DNA of 64,000 nucleotides, from assembly GCF_016654115.1 (NCBI RefSeq), contig NZ_JAEQAZ010000013.1, forward strand, positions 25,757 to 89,756. Direction: 5' to 3'. Below the pieces are notes generated by a model. That model ran no database searches, was not told where the DNA came from, and worked only from the letters and a program-made list of their open reading frames with translations. The translations under genes were made by a program, and so were the position numbers. Below are positions 7,022 to 16,380 of this stretch, piece by piece. The number at the start of each line of letters is the position of its first letter. Within the stretch, counting starts at the first letter, position 1. This DNA comes from Streptomyces sp. MBT53. Its GTDB lineage: Bacteria; Actinomycetota; Actinomycetes; Streptomycetales; Streptomycetaceae.

Positions 7022-8704
7022 ATGCCCGACGACACCCAGGACGTGATTTCCGGTGGTCATCTCGTCGCCAAAGCCCTGAAGGCCGAGGGGGTCGACCGCA
7101 TCTACACGCTGTGCGGCGGCCACATCATCGACATCTACGACGGCTGCGTCGACGAGGGCATAGAAGTCGTCGACGTACGCCACGAACAGGTGGCAGCCCA
7201 CGCGGCGGACGGCTACGCACGCATCACCGGCAGGCCCGGGTGCGCGGTCGTCACCGCGGGTCCCGGTACGACCGACGCCGTCACCGGTGTCGCCAACGCC
7301 TTCCGCGCGGAGTCCCCGATGCTGCTGATCGGCGGCCAAGGGGCGCTCACCCAGCACAAGATGGGGTCCCTGCAGGACCTGCCGCACGTCGACATGATGA
7401 CGCCGATCACCAAGTTCGCGGCGACCGTGCCGGACACGGCACGCGCCGCCGACATGGTGTCGATGGCGTTCCGCGAGTGCTACCACGGCGCGCCCGGCCC
7501 CTCCTTCCTGGAGATCCCGCGCGACGTCCTCGACGCCAAGGTGCCGGTGAGCAAGGCGCGGGTGCCCAAGGCCGCCGCCTACCGCGCCTCGACCCGCTCC
7601 GCCGGCGACCCCGAGGCGATCGAGAAGCTCGCCGACCTGCTGGTCCACGCCGAGAAGCCGGCGATCCTGTTGGGCAGCCAGGTGTGGACAACTCGCGGCA
7701 CCGAGGCGGCCATCGACCTCGTCCGCACGCTCAACATCCCCGCGTACATGAACGGCGCGGGCCGCGGCACCCTCCCGCCCGGCGACCCGCACCACTTCCA
7801 GCTCTCGCGCCGCTACGCCTTCTCCCACGCCGACGTCATCGTCATCGTCGGCACGCCCTTCGACTTCCGCATGGGCTACGGCAAGCGCCTCTCCCCCGAC
7901 GCGACCGTCGTGCAGATCGACCTCGACTACCGCACCGTCGGCAAGAACCGCGACATCGATCTCGGGATCGTCGGCGACGCGGGGCTCGTGCTGAAGTCGG
8001 TCACCGAGGCCGCTTCGGGACGTCTCAACGGCGGTGCGTCCAGGCGCAAGGAGTGGCTCGACGAGTTGCGCGCCGTGGAACAGGCCGCGATCGAGAAGCG
8101 GTTGCCGAGCCTCAAGTCGGACGCCTCGCCGATCCATCCGTACCGTCTGGTCAGCGAGATCAACGACTTCCTCACCGAGGACTCCATCTACATCGGCGAC
8201 GGCGGCGACATCGTCACCTTCTCCGGGCAGGTCGTGCAGCCCAAGTCGCCCGGCCACTGGATGGATCCGGGCCCACTGGGCACCCTCGGCGTCGGCGTCC
8301 CCTTCGTGCTCGCGGCAAAGCAGGCGCGGCCGGACAAGGAGGTCGTCGCGCTGTTCGGCGACGGCGCGTTCTCCCTCACCGGCTGGGACTTCGAGACCCT
8401 CGTCCGCTACGACCTCCCGTTCGTCGGCATCGTCGGCAACAACTCCTCGATGAACCAGATCCGTTACGGCCAGGCCGCCAAGTACGGCCTGGAGCGCGAG
8501 CGGGTCGGCAACACCCTCGGCGACGTCCACTACGACAAGTTCGCCCAGATGCTGGGCGGTTACGGCGAGGAGGTCCGCGACCCCGCCGACATCGGCCCCG
8601 CGCTCCAGCGCGCCCGCGAGTCGGGCAAACCGTCGCTGATCAACGTCTGGGTCGACCCGGACGCGTACGCCCCCGGAACCATGAACCAGACGATGTACAA
8701 GTGA
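7022..8704 (+). CDS. TPP-dependent decarboxylase, probable oxalyl-CoA decarboxylase
   Basis: Thiamine-diphosphate enzyme of 560 residues with the acetolactate-synthase/oxalyl-CoA-decarboxylase architecture: PYR domain (about 8-175), central domain (about 195-330) and PP domain (about 370-545). E55 in VRHEQVAAHAADGYAR is the conserved activating glutamate. GDGAF at 446-450 through VGNN at 471-474 is the Mg-TPP motif. ATG 7022 follows GAAGGGACAGG. By overall sequence it looks closer to acetolactate-synthase-like enzymes than to the Oxalobacter enzyme as I remember it. The oxalate assignment rests on the next gene, 11 bp downstream, which is a clear formyl-CoA:oxalate CoA-transferase homologue, and on the transporters. 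A 2-hydroxyacyl-CoA lyase is the main alternative. Confidence 0.7.
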   Translation: MPDDTQDVISGGHLVAKALKAEGVDRIYTLCGGHIIDIYDGCVDEGIEVVDVRHEQVAAHAADGYARITGRPGCAVVTAGPGTTDAVTGVANAFRAESPMLLIGGQGALTQHKMGSLQDLPHVDMMTPITKFAATVPDTARAADMVSMAFRECYHGAPGPSFLEIPRDVLDAKVPVSKARVPKAAAYRASTRSAGDPEAIEKLADLLVHAEKPAILLGSQVWTTRGTEAAIDLVRTLNIPAYMNGAGRGTLPPGDPHHFQLSRRYAFSHADVIVIVGTPFDFRMGYGKRLSPDATVVQIDLDYRTVGKNRDIDLGIVGDAGLVLKSVTEAASGRLNGGASRRKEWLDELRAVEQAAIEKRLPSLKSDASPIHPYRLVSEINDFLTEDSIYIGDGGDIVTFSGQVVQPKSPGHWMDPGPLGTLGVGVPFVLAAKQARPDKEVVALFGDGAFSLTGWDFETLVRYDLPFVGIVGNNSSMNQIRYGQAAKYGLERERVGNTLGDVHYDKFAQMLGGYGEEVRDPADIGPALQRARESGKPSLINVWVDPDAYAPGTMNQTMYK

Positions 8705-8715
8705 GGTGAACGGCC

Positions 8716-9948
8716 ATGACCGCCAGGGCACTTGAGGGCATCCGCGTCCTCGACATGACGCACGTCCAGTCCGGCCCCTCCGCCACCCAACTCCTCGCCT
8801 GGCTCGGCGCCGACGTCGTCAAGCTGGAGGCGCCCACCGGCGACATCACGCGCAAGCAGCTGCGCGACCTCCCGGACGTCGACTCCCTCTACTTCACGAT
8901 GCTCAACTGCAACAAGCGGAGCATCACCCTCAATACCAAGACCGAGCGCGGCAAGGAGATCCTGACCGAGCTGATCCGGCGCTCCGACGTCATGGTCGAG
9001 AACTTCGGGCCGGGCGCGGTCGACCGTATGGGGTTCACCTGGGATCGCATACAGGAGATCAATCCCCGGATCGTGTATGCGTCCATCAAGGGGTTCGGGG
9101 ACGGCCCGTACACCAACTTCAAGGCGTACGAGGTGGTCGCGCAGGCGATGGGCGGGTCGATGTCGACCACCGGCTTCGAGGGCGGGCCGCCGCTGGCGAC
9201 GGGCGCTCAGATCGGCGACTCCGGAACAGGAGTGCATACAGTAGCCGGGATACTGGCGGCACTGTTCCAGCGCGAGAGCACCGGCCGCGGTCAGCGGGTC
9301 AACGTGGCCATGCAGCACGCCGTGCTGAACCTGTGCCGGGTGAAACTGCGCGACCAGCAGCGTCTCGCCCACGGCCCGCTCGCCGAGTACCCGAACGAGG
9401 ACTTCGGCGACGAGGTGCCCCGCTCGGGCAACGCGTCCGGCGGCGGTCAGCCCGGCTGGGCGGTCAAGTGCGCGCCGGGCGGCCCGAACGACTACGTGTA
9501 CGTCATCGTGCAGCCCGTCGGCTGGCGACCGCTCACCGAGCTGATCGGCCGGCCCGAGCTGGCCGAGGACCCCGAGTGGGCGACGCCGGAGGCCCGGTTG
9601 CCGCAGCTGGCCAAGATGTTCCAGCTGATCGAGGAGTGGTCGTCCACGCTGCCCAAGTGGGAGGTGCTGGAGCGGCTCAACGCCCACAACATCCCGTGCG
9701 GGCCGATCCTGTCGACCAGGGAGATCATCGAGGACGCCTCGCTGGTCGCCAACGAGATGGTCGTGACGGTGCCGCACCCCGAGCGCGGCGAGTTCGTCAC
9801 CGTCGGCAGCCCGCTGAAGCTCTCCGACTCCCCCGTGGACGTGACCAGTTCACCGCTGCTCGGCGAGCACAACGAAGAGGTCTACATCGGCGAACTCGGT
9901 CTCGGCGACGAAGAGTTGCGCCTCCTCAAGTCGAACGGGGTGATCTGA
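8716..9948 (+). CDS. frc: Formyl-CoA:oxalate CoA-transferase (class III)
   Basis: Class III CoA-transferase of 410 residues that would move CoA from formyl-CoA to oxalate, giving oxalyl-CoA for the adjacent decarboxylase. Hallmarks shared with characterised Frc enzymes include [10 protein letters not shown] near the start, [16 protein letters not shown] at 55-70, [18 protein letters not shown] at 92-109 and the glycine loop GGGQPGW. D168 in [10 protein letters not shown] occupies the catalytic aspartate position (169 in Oxalobacter). Length fits the family (about 416-428). The stop at 9948 is one base before the next start, so translation is coupled. The match is stronger than for the decarboxylase and anchors the island's assignment. 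Confidence 0.9.
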   Translation: MTARALEGIRVLDMTHVQSGPSATQLLAWLGADVVKLEAPTGDITRKQLRDLPDVDSLYFTMLNCNKRSITLNTKTERGKEILTELIRRSDVMVENFGPGAVDRMGFTWDRIQEINPRIVYASIKGFGDGPYTNFKAYEVVAQAMGGSMSTTGFEGGPPLATGAQIGDSGTGVHTVAGILAALFQRESTGRGQRVNVAMQHAVLNLCRVKLRDQQRLAHGPLAEYPNEDFGDEVPRSGNASGGGQPGWAVKCAPGGPNDYVYVIVQPVGWRPLTELIGRPELAEDPEWATPEARLPQLAKMFQLIEEWSSTLPKWEVLERLNAHNIPCGPILSTREIIEDASLVANEMVVTVPHPERGEFVTVGSPLKLSDSPVDVTSSPLLGEHNEEVYIGELGLGDEELRLLKSNGVI

Positions 9949-9949
9949 C

Positions 9950-12097
9950 GTGATGGCAGAGGACCGGGTGCTGAAGGTGCGCGCCCTGCTCGACTCCGTG
10001 CGGGCGGAGGGACGGTTCGCGCTGACCGCGCCGGAGGGCAAGGTGATCGCCGACGCGTACGGGATCGCCGTACCGGGTGAGGAGTTGGCGACGGACGTCG
10101 ACGAGGCGGTGGCGTACGCGGCGCGGTTCGGCGGGCCGGTGGTGATGAAGATCGTCTCGCCGGACATCCTGCACAAGACCGACGCGGGTGGTGTGATCGT
10201 CGGGGTCGAGGGCGCGGCGGACGTACGGGCCGCGTTCCACAGGATCGTCGACAACGCGCGTGCGTACAGCGCCGACGCCCGCATCGAGGGCGTCCAGGTG
10301 CAGGAGTTGCTGCCGCAGGGGCAGGAGGTCATCGTCGGCGCGGTGACCGATCCGACGTTCGGGAAGGTGGTCGCGTTCGGGCTCGGCGGGGTGCTCGTCG
10401 AAGTGCTGAAGGACGTGACGTTCCGGCTGGCGCCGGTGAGCGCGGACGAGGCGTTGTCCATGCTGGACTCGATCCGGGCGGCGGAGATCCTGCGCGGGGT
10501 GCGCGGCGCACCGGCCGTCGACCGGTGGGCGATCGCGGAGCAGATCCGCCGGGTGTCCCAACTGGTAGCGGATTTCCCGGAGATCGCCGAGGTGGACCTC
10601 AACCCGGTGATCGCGACTCCGGACGGCGCGGTCGCGGCCGACATCCGCGTGATCCTCGCCGAGTCGCAGCCGGTACCCCGTCGACGGTATACACGCGACG
10701 AGATCCTGACGACCATGCGCCGGCTGATGGAGCCGACCTCCGTCGCCGTGATCGGCGCCTCCAACGAGCAGGGCAAGATCGGCAATTCGGTGATGCGCAA
10801 CCTCGTCGACGGCGGCTTCGCCGGCGAGATCCACCCGGTGAACCCCCGGGCCGATGACATCCTCGGCCGCAAGGCGTACAAGAGTGTCACGGACGTTCCC
10901 GGTGAGGTGGATGTGGCCGTCTTCGCCATTCCCGCCAAGTTCGTGGCAGCGGCACTGGAGGAGGTGGGTCGCAAGAACATCCCCAACGCCGTCCTCATCC
11001 CTTCCGGGTTCGCCGAGACCGGTGAGGTCCGACTCCAGGAAGAAATAGTGGAGATAGCCGAGCGCTACGGCGTGCGGCTGCTCGGGCCGAACATCTACGG
11101 CTACTACTCCACCTGGCAGGATCTGTGCGCCACGTTCTGCACGCCGTACGACGTGAAGGGCGGGGTGGCGCTGACCTCGCAGTCCGGTGGCATCGGCATG
11201 GCCATCCTGGGGTTCGCGCGGACCACGAAGACGGGGGTGTCGGCGATCGTCGGGCTCGGCAACAAGTCGGACCTCGATGAGGACGACCTGCTGACCTGGT
11301 TCGGCGAGGACCCGCACACCGAGTGCATCGCGATGCACCTGGAGGATCTCAAGGACGGGCGCGCGTTCGTGGAGGCGGCCCGAAAGACCGTACCCCGTAA
11401 GCCTGTTGTGGTCCTGAAGGCCGGTCGTACGGCGGCGGGTGCGAAGGCCGCGGGCTCGCACACGGGCGCGCTGGCCGGCGACGACGCCGTGTACACGGAC
11501 ATCCTCAAGCAGGCCGGGGTCATCCGTGCCCCCGGGCTCAACGACATGCTGGAGTACGCGCGCGGACTGCCGGTGCTGCCAACTCCCAAGGGTGACAACG
11601 TAGTTATCATCACGGGCGCCGGTGGCAGTGGCGTACTGCTCTCCGACGCGGTGACCGACAACGGCCTCTCCCTGATGGAGATTCCGCCCGATCTGGACGC
11701 GTCCTTCCGGGAGTTCATCCCGCCGTTCGGGGCCGCGGGCAACCCGGTCGACATCACCGGGGGCGAGCCGCCGTCGACGTACGAGGCGACGATCCGGCTC
11801 GGGCTGGAGGATCCGCGCATCCACGCGCTGGTCCTCGGCTACTGGCACACCATCGTCACTCCCCCGATGGTCTTCGCGGAGTTGACCGCGCGCGTGGTCG
11901 CCGAGTTCAAGGAACGCGGCATCGAGAAGCCGGTGGTGGCGTCGCTCGCGGGTGACGTGGAGGTCGAGGAGGCCTGCCAGTACCTGTACGAGCGCGGGGT
12001 GGTGGCGTACCCGTACACGACGGAGAAGCCGGTGGCCGTGCTCGGCGCGAAGTACCAATGGGCGCGTGCGGCAGGGCTGTTGGGCGGTGGTTCATGA
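9950..12097 (+). CDS. Fused ADP-forming acyl-CoA synthetase (beta-alpha order)
   Basis: Single-chain NDP-forming acyl-CoA synthetase, 715 residues. An ATP-grasp domain comes first (about 10-238; VMKIVSPDILHKTDAGG, VDLNPV), then a CoA-binding domain (about 262-355; SVAVIGASNEQGKIGN) and the succinyl-CoA-ligase-like domains (about 400-715). The phosphohistidine is probably H504 in GSHTGALAGDD. The more familiar fused enzymes place the CoA-binding half first, so this is the permuted arrangement. GTG 9950 or ATG 9953 can start it, directly after the frc stop. It would activate a short acid, perhaps oxalate or formate, or recover ATP from an acyl-CoA; it is distinct from the two-subunit enzyme at 4825-6878. 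Confidence 0.87.
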   Translation: MMAEDRVLKVRALLDSVRAEGRFALTAPEGKVIADAYGIAVPGEELATDVDEAVAYAARFGGPVVMKIVSPDILHKTDAGGVIVGVEGAADVRAAFHRIVDNARAYSADARIEGVQVQELLPQGQEVIVGAVTDPTFGKVVAFGLGGVLVEVLKDVTFRLAPVSADEALSMLDSIRAAEILRGVRGAPAVDRWAIAEQIRRVSQLVADFPEIAEVDLNPVIATPDGAVAADIRVILAESQPVPRRRYTRDEILTTMRRLMEPTSVAVIGASNEQGKIGNSVMRNLVDGGFAGEIHPVNPRADDILGRKAYKSVTDVPGEVDVAVFAIPAKFVAAALEEVGRKNIPNAVLIPSGFAETGEVRLQEEIVEIAERYGVRLLGPNIYGYYSTWQDLCATFCTPYDVKGGVALTSQSGGIGMAILGFARTTKTGVSAIVGLGNKSDLDEDDLLTWFGEDPHTECIAMHLEDLKDGRAFVEAARKTVPRKPVVVLKAGRTAAGAKAAGSHTGALAGDDAVYTDILKQAGVIRAPGLNDMLEYARGLPVLPTPKGDNVVIITGAGGSGVLLSDAVTDNGLSLMEIPPDLDASFREFIPPFGAAGNPVDITGGEPPSTYEATIRLGLEDPRIHALVLGYWHTIVTPPMVFAELTARVVAEFKERGIEKPVVASLAGDVEVEEACQYLYERGVVAYPYTTEKPVAVLGAKYQWARAAGLLGGGS

Positions 12098-12110
12098 CGT
12101 GAGCCGACGC

Positions 12111-12142
12111 GGGGCCGGCCGACAGTGCGGTCGGCCGGCCCC
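12111..12142 (+). terminator. Strong hairpin between synthetase and transporter genes
   Basis: GGGGCCGGCCGAC (12111-12123) and GTCGGCCGGCCCC (12130-12142) make a perfect 13-bp stem with a 6-nt loop. No U-tract follows. It may lower read-through, so the transporter pair could be transcribed separately or at a lower level. Confidence 0.55.
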
Positions 12143-12217
12143 GGGGACCCGTGCGCACACGAAAGGCAATGGACAGGGGGCGCTGGCCAGAACTTTCGAC
12201 GCAAGGGGCACTGAGCG

Positions 12218-13606
12218 ATGGCAACAACGGACTACTCCACGTCCGTCCCTTTCAGGGAGGTGACGGACCGTCACGGCCGCGTGTACCGCATCGGCGAATC
12301 CGATGTCGACATCATGGGCCGGGCGCGCAAGTGGATGGTCGTCCTGCCCTGGGTGGGCATGATGGGCATCAGTTCCGCCGAGTACGCGTTCACGTCGGCG
12401 GAGGACACGCTCCACGACGCGCATCTGTGGAGCAGTGGGCACATCTTCTGGCTGATGGGCGTCTGGGTGTTCTTCCAGGCGGCCGTGGCCTTCCCGGCCG
12501 GGCAGTTGCGGGAGAGCGGCAGACTCCCGGCGCGTACGGCCATGTTGATCGGCGCGCTCGGCACACTGCTGGGCTATCTGGCACTGGCGTTCGCACCGAA
12601 CGTGCTCGTCGCCTACTTCGGCTTCGGCATGTGCAGCGGTATCGGCGCCGGTCTTGTGTATGCGACCTGCGTGAATATGGTCGGCAAGTGGTATCCGGAG
12701 CGCAAGGGCGGCAAGACCGGCTTCGTGAACGGCGGGTTCGCCTACGGGTCCGTGCCGTTCGTGTTCCTCTTCACCTCGGTGCTGGATCTCGGCAACTACA
12801 AGGTGCTGCTCAGTCTGGTCGGCGTCGGGCTGTGTCTGGTGGTGGCGTCGGCGGGCTGGTTCTTCCGCGATCCGCCGAAGAACTGGTGGCCCGCGCACGT
12901 CGATCCGCTGAAGGCGGCCCAAGACCCCAGGATCCGGCGGGCGTTGGAGAAGAACCCGCCGGCGGTCAAGCAGTACACCCCCAAGGAGGCCGCCCGTACC
13001 CCCGTGCTCTGGATGATGTGGTTCTGTCTGCTCTGCACGGCCGGCATCAACATCTTCGGCATCGCCTTCCAGGTGCCGTTCGGCAAGGACATGGGCTTCG
13101 CGGGTGGGATCGTGGCCACGGCGATGTCCCTGAAGGCGATCGTCAACGGCACCGGGCGCGGGGTCATCGGCTGGATCTCCGACCGTTTCGGCCGCCGTCA
13201 CACGCTGATCATCGTGTGTCTCGTGCTCGGCACCGCGCAGTTCGGGGTGCTGGTCTCGGGCCAGATGGGCAGCATGCCGTTCTTCCTGTTCTGCTCCATG
13301 GTCTCGGGTTTCGGCGGCGGGGCGATCTTCCCGCTGTTCGCGGCCATGACGGCGGACTACTTCGGTGAGAACAACAACGCCAGCAACTACGGGATGGTCT
13401 ACAGCTCGAAGCTGATCTCGGGGCTCGTCGGGTCCGGTCTGGGCGCGGTCGTCGTCGGTGAGTGGGACTACCACGGCGCGTTCGTGCTGGCCGGTTCGGT
13501 GGGTCTGGCCTCCGCGGTGCTGGCGCTCTTCCTCAAGGCTCCGGGCCGGCCCAGCGCCCGGCGTATCGCCCCCAACCCGCAACCGCTCGGCGAGGAGATG
13601 GCGTGA
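12218..13606 (+). CDS. MFS transporter, oxalate/formate antiporter family (first copy)
   Basis: Major facilitator of the OFA type, 462 residues, with about 12 hydrophobic segments and a polar N-terminus of about 35 residues. Conserved family features include GIGAGLVYATCVNMVGKW, the repeated glycine-rich segment SGFGGGAIFPLF and the basic loop SDRFGRRHT. The cytosolic central loop contains FRDPPKNWWP, also present in the second copy. It probably exchanges oxalate for formate or imports a related dicarboxylate across the membrane. It is followed by its paralogue after 1 bp, so the pair is co-translated. Confidence 0.88.
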   Translation: MATTDYSTSVPFREVTDRHGRVYRIGESDVDIMGRARKWMVVLPWVGMMGISSAEYAFTSAEDTLHDAHLWSSGHIFWLMGVWVFFQAAVAFPAGQLRESGRLPARTAMLIGALGTLLGYLALAFAPNVLVAYFGFGMCSGIGAGLVYATCVNMVGKWYPERKGGKTGFVNGGFAYGSVPFVFLFTSVLDLGNYKVLLSLVGVGLCLVVASAGWFFRDPPKNWWPAHVDPLKAAQDPRIRRALEKNPPAVKQYTPKEAARTPVLWMMWFCLLCTAGINIFGIAFQVPFGKDMGFAGGIVATAMSLKAIVNGTGRGVIGWISDRFGRRHTLIIVCLVLGTAQFGVLVSGQMGSMPFFLFCSMVSGFGGGAIFPLFAAMTADYFGENNNASNYGMVYSSKLISGLVGSGLGAVVVGEWDYHGAFVLAGSVGLASAVLALFLKAPGRPSARRIAPNPQPLGEEMA

Positions 13607-13607
13607 C

Positions 13608-15014
13608 ATGACCGCAGATCCCATCACCACGAACGAATCCGGCGCCGCGAACCGTCCCTACCGTGAAGTGACCGACGCCAACGGCCGCGTCTACCGCGTC
13701 GGCGAGACCGACCGCGACATCCTCGGTCACTCGCGCAAGATCATGATCTATCTGCCATGGATCGCCATGATGGCGATCAGCGTCTTCGAGTACGCGTACG
13801 GCTCGGCGGAGGACACGCTGTCCAGCGCGCACGGCTGGACGCAGAGCAACACCTTCTGGATCCTGAGCGTTTGGGTGTTCTTCCAGGCAGGCATCGCCTT
13901 CCCCGCGGGCTGGATGCGGGAGAAGGGCATCCTGACGGCCCGCAAGGCGATGTACGCCGGCTCGGTGCTGTGCGTGATCGGTTTCCTGGCGCTGTCGCAC
14001 CTGGACAACGTGTGGCTGGCGATCATCGGCTTCGGCGTGATCGGCGGCATCGGCGCCGGTCTGGTCTACGCGACCTGCATCAACATGGTCGGCAAGTGGT
14101 TCCCCGAACGGCGGGGCGCCCGCACCGGGTTCGTCAACGGCGGCTTCGCGTACGGCTCGCTGCCGTTCATCTTCATCTTCAACTACGCCTTCGACACCGG
14201 GAATTACCACCGGGTGCTGGATCTGATCGGCTGTTACATCCTGATCGTGGTGTTCGGGTGCGCGTTCTTCTTCAAGGACCCGCCGAAGAACTGGTGGCCC
14301 GCCGACATCGATCCGCTGACCTACGGCGGCAACGACAAGAGCGCGACGAGCCTCGCCAAGAACCCGCCTGCCGTACGGCAGTTCACGCCCAAGGAGGCCA
14401 TCCGCACCGGCATGCTGCCGCTGATGTGGCTGTCGATCGTGCTGACCGCCGGGGTGTCGATCTTCGGGATCTCCTTCCAGGTCGACTTCGCGAAGGACGT
14501 GGGCTTCGGCCCGCTGGTGGCGGCCTCGTCGATGGGCGTCATGGCCGTCATCAACGGCATCGGCCGCGCGGTGGTCGGCTGGTTGTCCGACCTGTGGGGC
14601 CGCAAACTCACCCTGGTCTTCGTCATCGTCGTCCTGGGCCTCGCCCAGTTCGGCGTGATCTGGGCCGGTCATCTGCGCAGCGAGTGGCTGTTCCTGTTCT
14701 TCGCGTTCCTGTCCGGTTTCGGCGGCGGCGCGTTCTACCCGATGTTCGCGGCCCTGACCCCGGACTACTTCGGCGAGAACTTCAACGCCACCAACTACGG
14801 CCTGGTGTACAGCGGCAAGCTCGTCAGCGGCCTGTTCGGCGGCGGCCTCGGCTCCATGGTGGTCGCGGCCTGGGGCTACAACGGGGCGTACGCGCTGGCC
14901 GGCGGCGTCTCGATGGTGGCGGCGGCGATCGCGTTGCTGCTGCGGCAGCCGGGGCGTACGGCAGGGGGTGTTGCCCGGCAGAGGCGGGCTGGCACGGCGG
15001 AGGCGACCACGTAG
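13608..15014 (+). CDS. MFS transporter, oxalate/formate antiporter family (second copy)
   Basis: OFA-family MFS protein of 468 residues, closely similar to the preceding gene along its length: YREVTDANGRVYRVGETD at the N-terminus, GGIGAGLVYATCINMVGKWF, the KDPPKNWWPADIDPL loop and SGFGGGAFYPMF. ATG 13608 lies 1 bp past the preceding stop. The tandem pair looks like a local duplication that has diverged; it could be two carriers of different affinity or an obligate heteromer. A stem-loop at 15027-15056 ends the operon. Confidence 0.88.
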   Translation: MTADPITTNESGAANRPYREVTDANGRVYRVGETDRDILGHSRKIMIYLPWIAMMAISVFEYAYGSAEDTLSSAHGWTQSNTFWILSVWVFFQAGIAFPAGWMREKGILTARKAMYAGSVLCVIGFLALSHLDNVWLAIIGFGVIGGIGAGLVYATCINMVGKWFPERRGARTGFVNGGFAYGSLPFIFIFNYAFDTGNYHRVLDLIGCYILIVVFGCAFFFKDPPKNWWPADIDPLTYGGNDKSATSLAKNPPAVRQFTPKEAIRTGMLPLMWLSIVLTAGVSIFGISFQVDFAKDVGFGPLVAASSMGVMAVINGIGRAVVGWLSDLWGRKLTLVFVIVVLGLAQFGVIWAGHLRSEWLFLFFAFLSGFGGGAFYPMFAALTPDYFGENFNATNYGLVYSGKLVSGLFGGGLGSMVVAAWGYNGAYALAGGVSMVAAAIALLLRQPGRTAGGVARQRRAGTAEATT

Positions 15015-15026
15015 GCCCCCGGACCG

Positions 15027-15056
15027 GTGGGGCCCCGCACGGATGCGAGGCCCCAC
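15027..15056. terminator. Bidirectional terminator
   Basis: GTGGGGCC (15027-15034) pairs with GGCCCCAC (15049-15056), with further inner pairing after one mismatch, between the convergent transporter and caspase-like genes. Confidence 0.65.
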
Positions 15057-15068
15057 ATCACCACGACG

Positions 15069-16022
15069 TCAGCTGTCGCCTTGGCGGAGCGACGCGGTGT
15101 CCACGGCGATCCCGGCGAAAAGCTCGGCCGCGTGGGCCAGGAGCATGCGCTGATCACCGGGATCGATGAGCGGGTCCTTGCCCAATTCGTTGACCCGCAG
15201 CGCGAATTCCGTGCGGGCGGCGAGGCCTTCGGGGGTGTTTGCGGTGCCGTAGGCCGGGTTACGGACGAGGGCGAGGCGGCCGTGGTGGTCGAGGGTGCGT
15301 TGACGCGGGCGCGGTAGCCGTCCGTTCGGCTCCTGGGATACCGCGCTGAGTGTGGTGGGCAGCACCACCGAGAGATGGTGGAAGACCGTATTCAGGTCCA
15401 GGTACTCGGGCCCGTCCGGGATCCCCCTCTCGAACAGCCGCAGCAGACTTCCCGTGAATCCGGTGTGCCGTTCCGTCATTTCGTAGAGCGCTGAGGCGAC
15501 CCGGTCCGTGGCACAGAGCAGATGCATATCGCCGGCACCGGGGTTGTCGAGGACTCGGCCGGCGAAGCAGCAGTCGAGTACGACAAAGGTCTGTTTGGCG
15601 CGGAGGTAGCGCAGTCGACTGAGGACGGAGCTGACCTGCAAGCCGGTACGGAGAGCTTCGGTTCCCTTGTCGACGGAACCGGTGAGGGCCAGGAACAGCT
15701 CCCTGCGTCCGCTGTCGTCACCGGCAGGTGCCATGCCGTGGCCGACGTAGTAGAAGAGCACCACATCAGGTGTCCCACCGGCGATCCGGTCCAACGTCGT
15801 GAGGACCTCCTCCGTGCTGCTCGGATCGATGACCTTGAGGACGCGCTCCTTCTCAAAGAGCCCTTGGGAACCGGTCAGAGCCGTGGCTAGATCATCGACA
15901 CAGGCATCAGCCTGCGGAATCCGGTGCAGACCACTGCCCGGCGCATGCTGAGACGTACCCATCAGCACCGCCCAGGAACGCTCGCTGTCGATAAGCCGCG
16001 TGGGCCAAGGCACGGTCATCAT
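15069..16022 (-). CDS. Caspase-like cysteine protease (C14 family)
   Basis: Protein of 317 residues with an N-terminal caspase-like domain (about 12-250) and a short alpha-helical tail. The catalytic dyad is visible: H95 in YYVGHGM and C152 in LDCCFAG, each after a hydrophobic strand as in metacaspases. There is no signal peptide or membrane segment, so it acts in the cytosol. It starts 7 bp after an EACC1-like gene, and its AGAGGA ribosome-binding site abuts that stop, so the two are translationally coupled. In actinobacteria, caspase-EACC1 pairs are placed in predicted conflict/immunity systems in which the protease is the toxic effector. What activates this one is not visible. Confidence 0.85.
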   Translation of the reverse strand: MMTVPWPTRLIDSERSWAVLMGTSQHAPGSGLHRIPQADACVDDLATALTGSQGLFEKERVLKVIDPSSTEEVLTTLDRIAGGTPDVVLFYYVGHGMAPAGDDSGRRELFLALTGSVDKGTEALRTGLQVSSVLSRLRYLRAKQTFVVLDCCFAGRVLDNPGAGDMHLLCATDRVASALYEMTERHTGFTGSLLRLFERGIPDGPEYLDLNTVFHHLSVVLPTTLSAVSQEPNGRLPRPRQRTLDHHGRLALVRNPAYGTANTPEGLAARTEFALRVNELGKDPLIDPGDQRMLLAHAAELFAGIAVDTASLRQGDS

Positions 16023-16029
16023 GTTCCTC

Positions 16030-16380
16030 TCACGTCACGCAGGCCCTTTGAAGTTGGGCCACGATCGAAGGGACATGCGCCGGTGTCGGCGCCGTGGCCG
16101 TGTAGCTGCAACCGTCACCGCACGTGACGTTCACCGTGACTGCTCGCAGTCTGCTTCTGTCCTGCAGCCAGCCGCCGAGTCTGGTGATGACAGCATTGAT
16201 CAGCGGCGCCGACAGCGCGAGCACATGTACCGCGTCCGGGACGTTACCCATGCGCCCGTCCGGTAGCGTCGGCGCCCCCAGGGTTACGGATGCCCGGGTC
16301 AGATCTCCTGCCTCGGTCAGCCACTCCTCCAGGCTTCTCGCGCAGTCCTCCGCGTCGTCTCCCTCGAACCTGAAGATCAT
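16030..16380 (-). CDS. EACC1-like effector-associated protein
   Basis: Small protein of 116 residues resembling effector-associated constant component 1 (EACC1). It has an N-terminal helix with SLEEWLTEAGDL, the turn TLPDGRMGNVPDAV, a moderately hydrophobic helix (LALSAPLINAVITRLGGWL) and C-terminal beta strands. In known architectures such proteins sit directly upstream of caspase- or trypsin-like effectors and may tether or inhibit them. ATG 16380 is annotated; TTG 16389, with AGGGGG six bases upstream, may be the real start. Family assignment is from pattern recall, and the function is inferred. Confidence 0.7.
   Translation of the reverse strand: MIFRFEGDDAEDCARSLEEWLTEAGDLTRASVTLGAPTLPDGRMGNVPDAVHVLALSAPLINAVITRLGGWLQDRSRLRAVTVNVTCGDGCSYTATAPTPAHVPSIVAQLQRACVT

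Noticed and set aside
9233..9245. GCATACAGTAGCC inside frc resembling the GntR half-sites
   Set aside because: Lies in coding sequence where codon choice can explain it; no paired half-site was seen.
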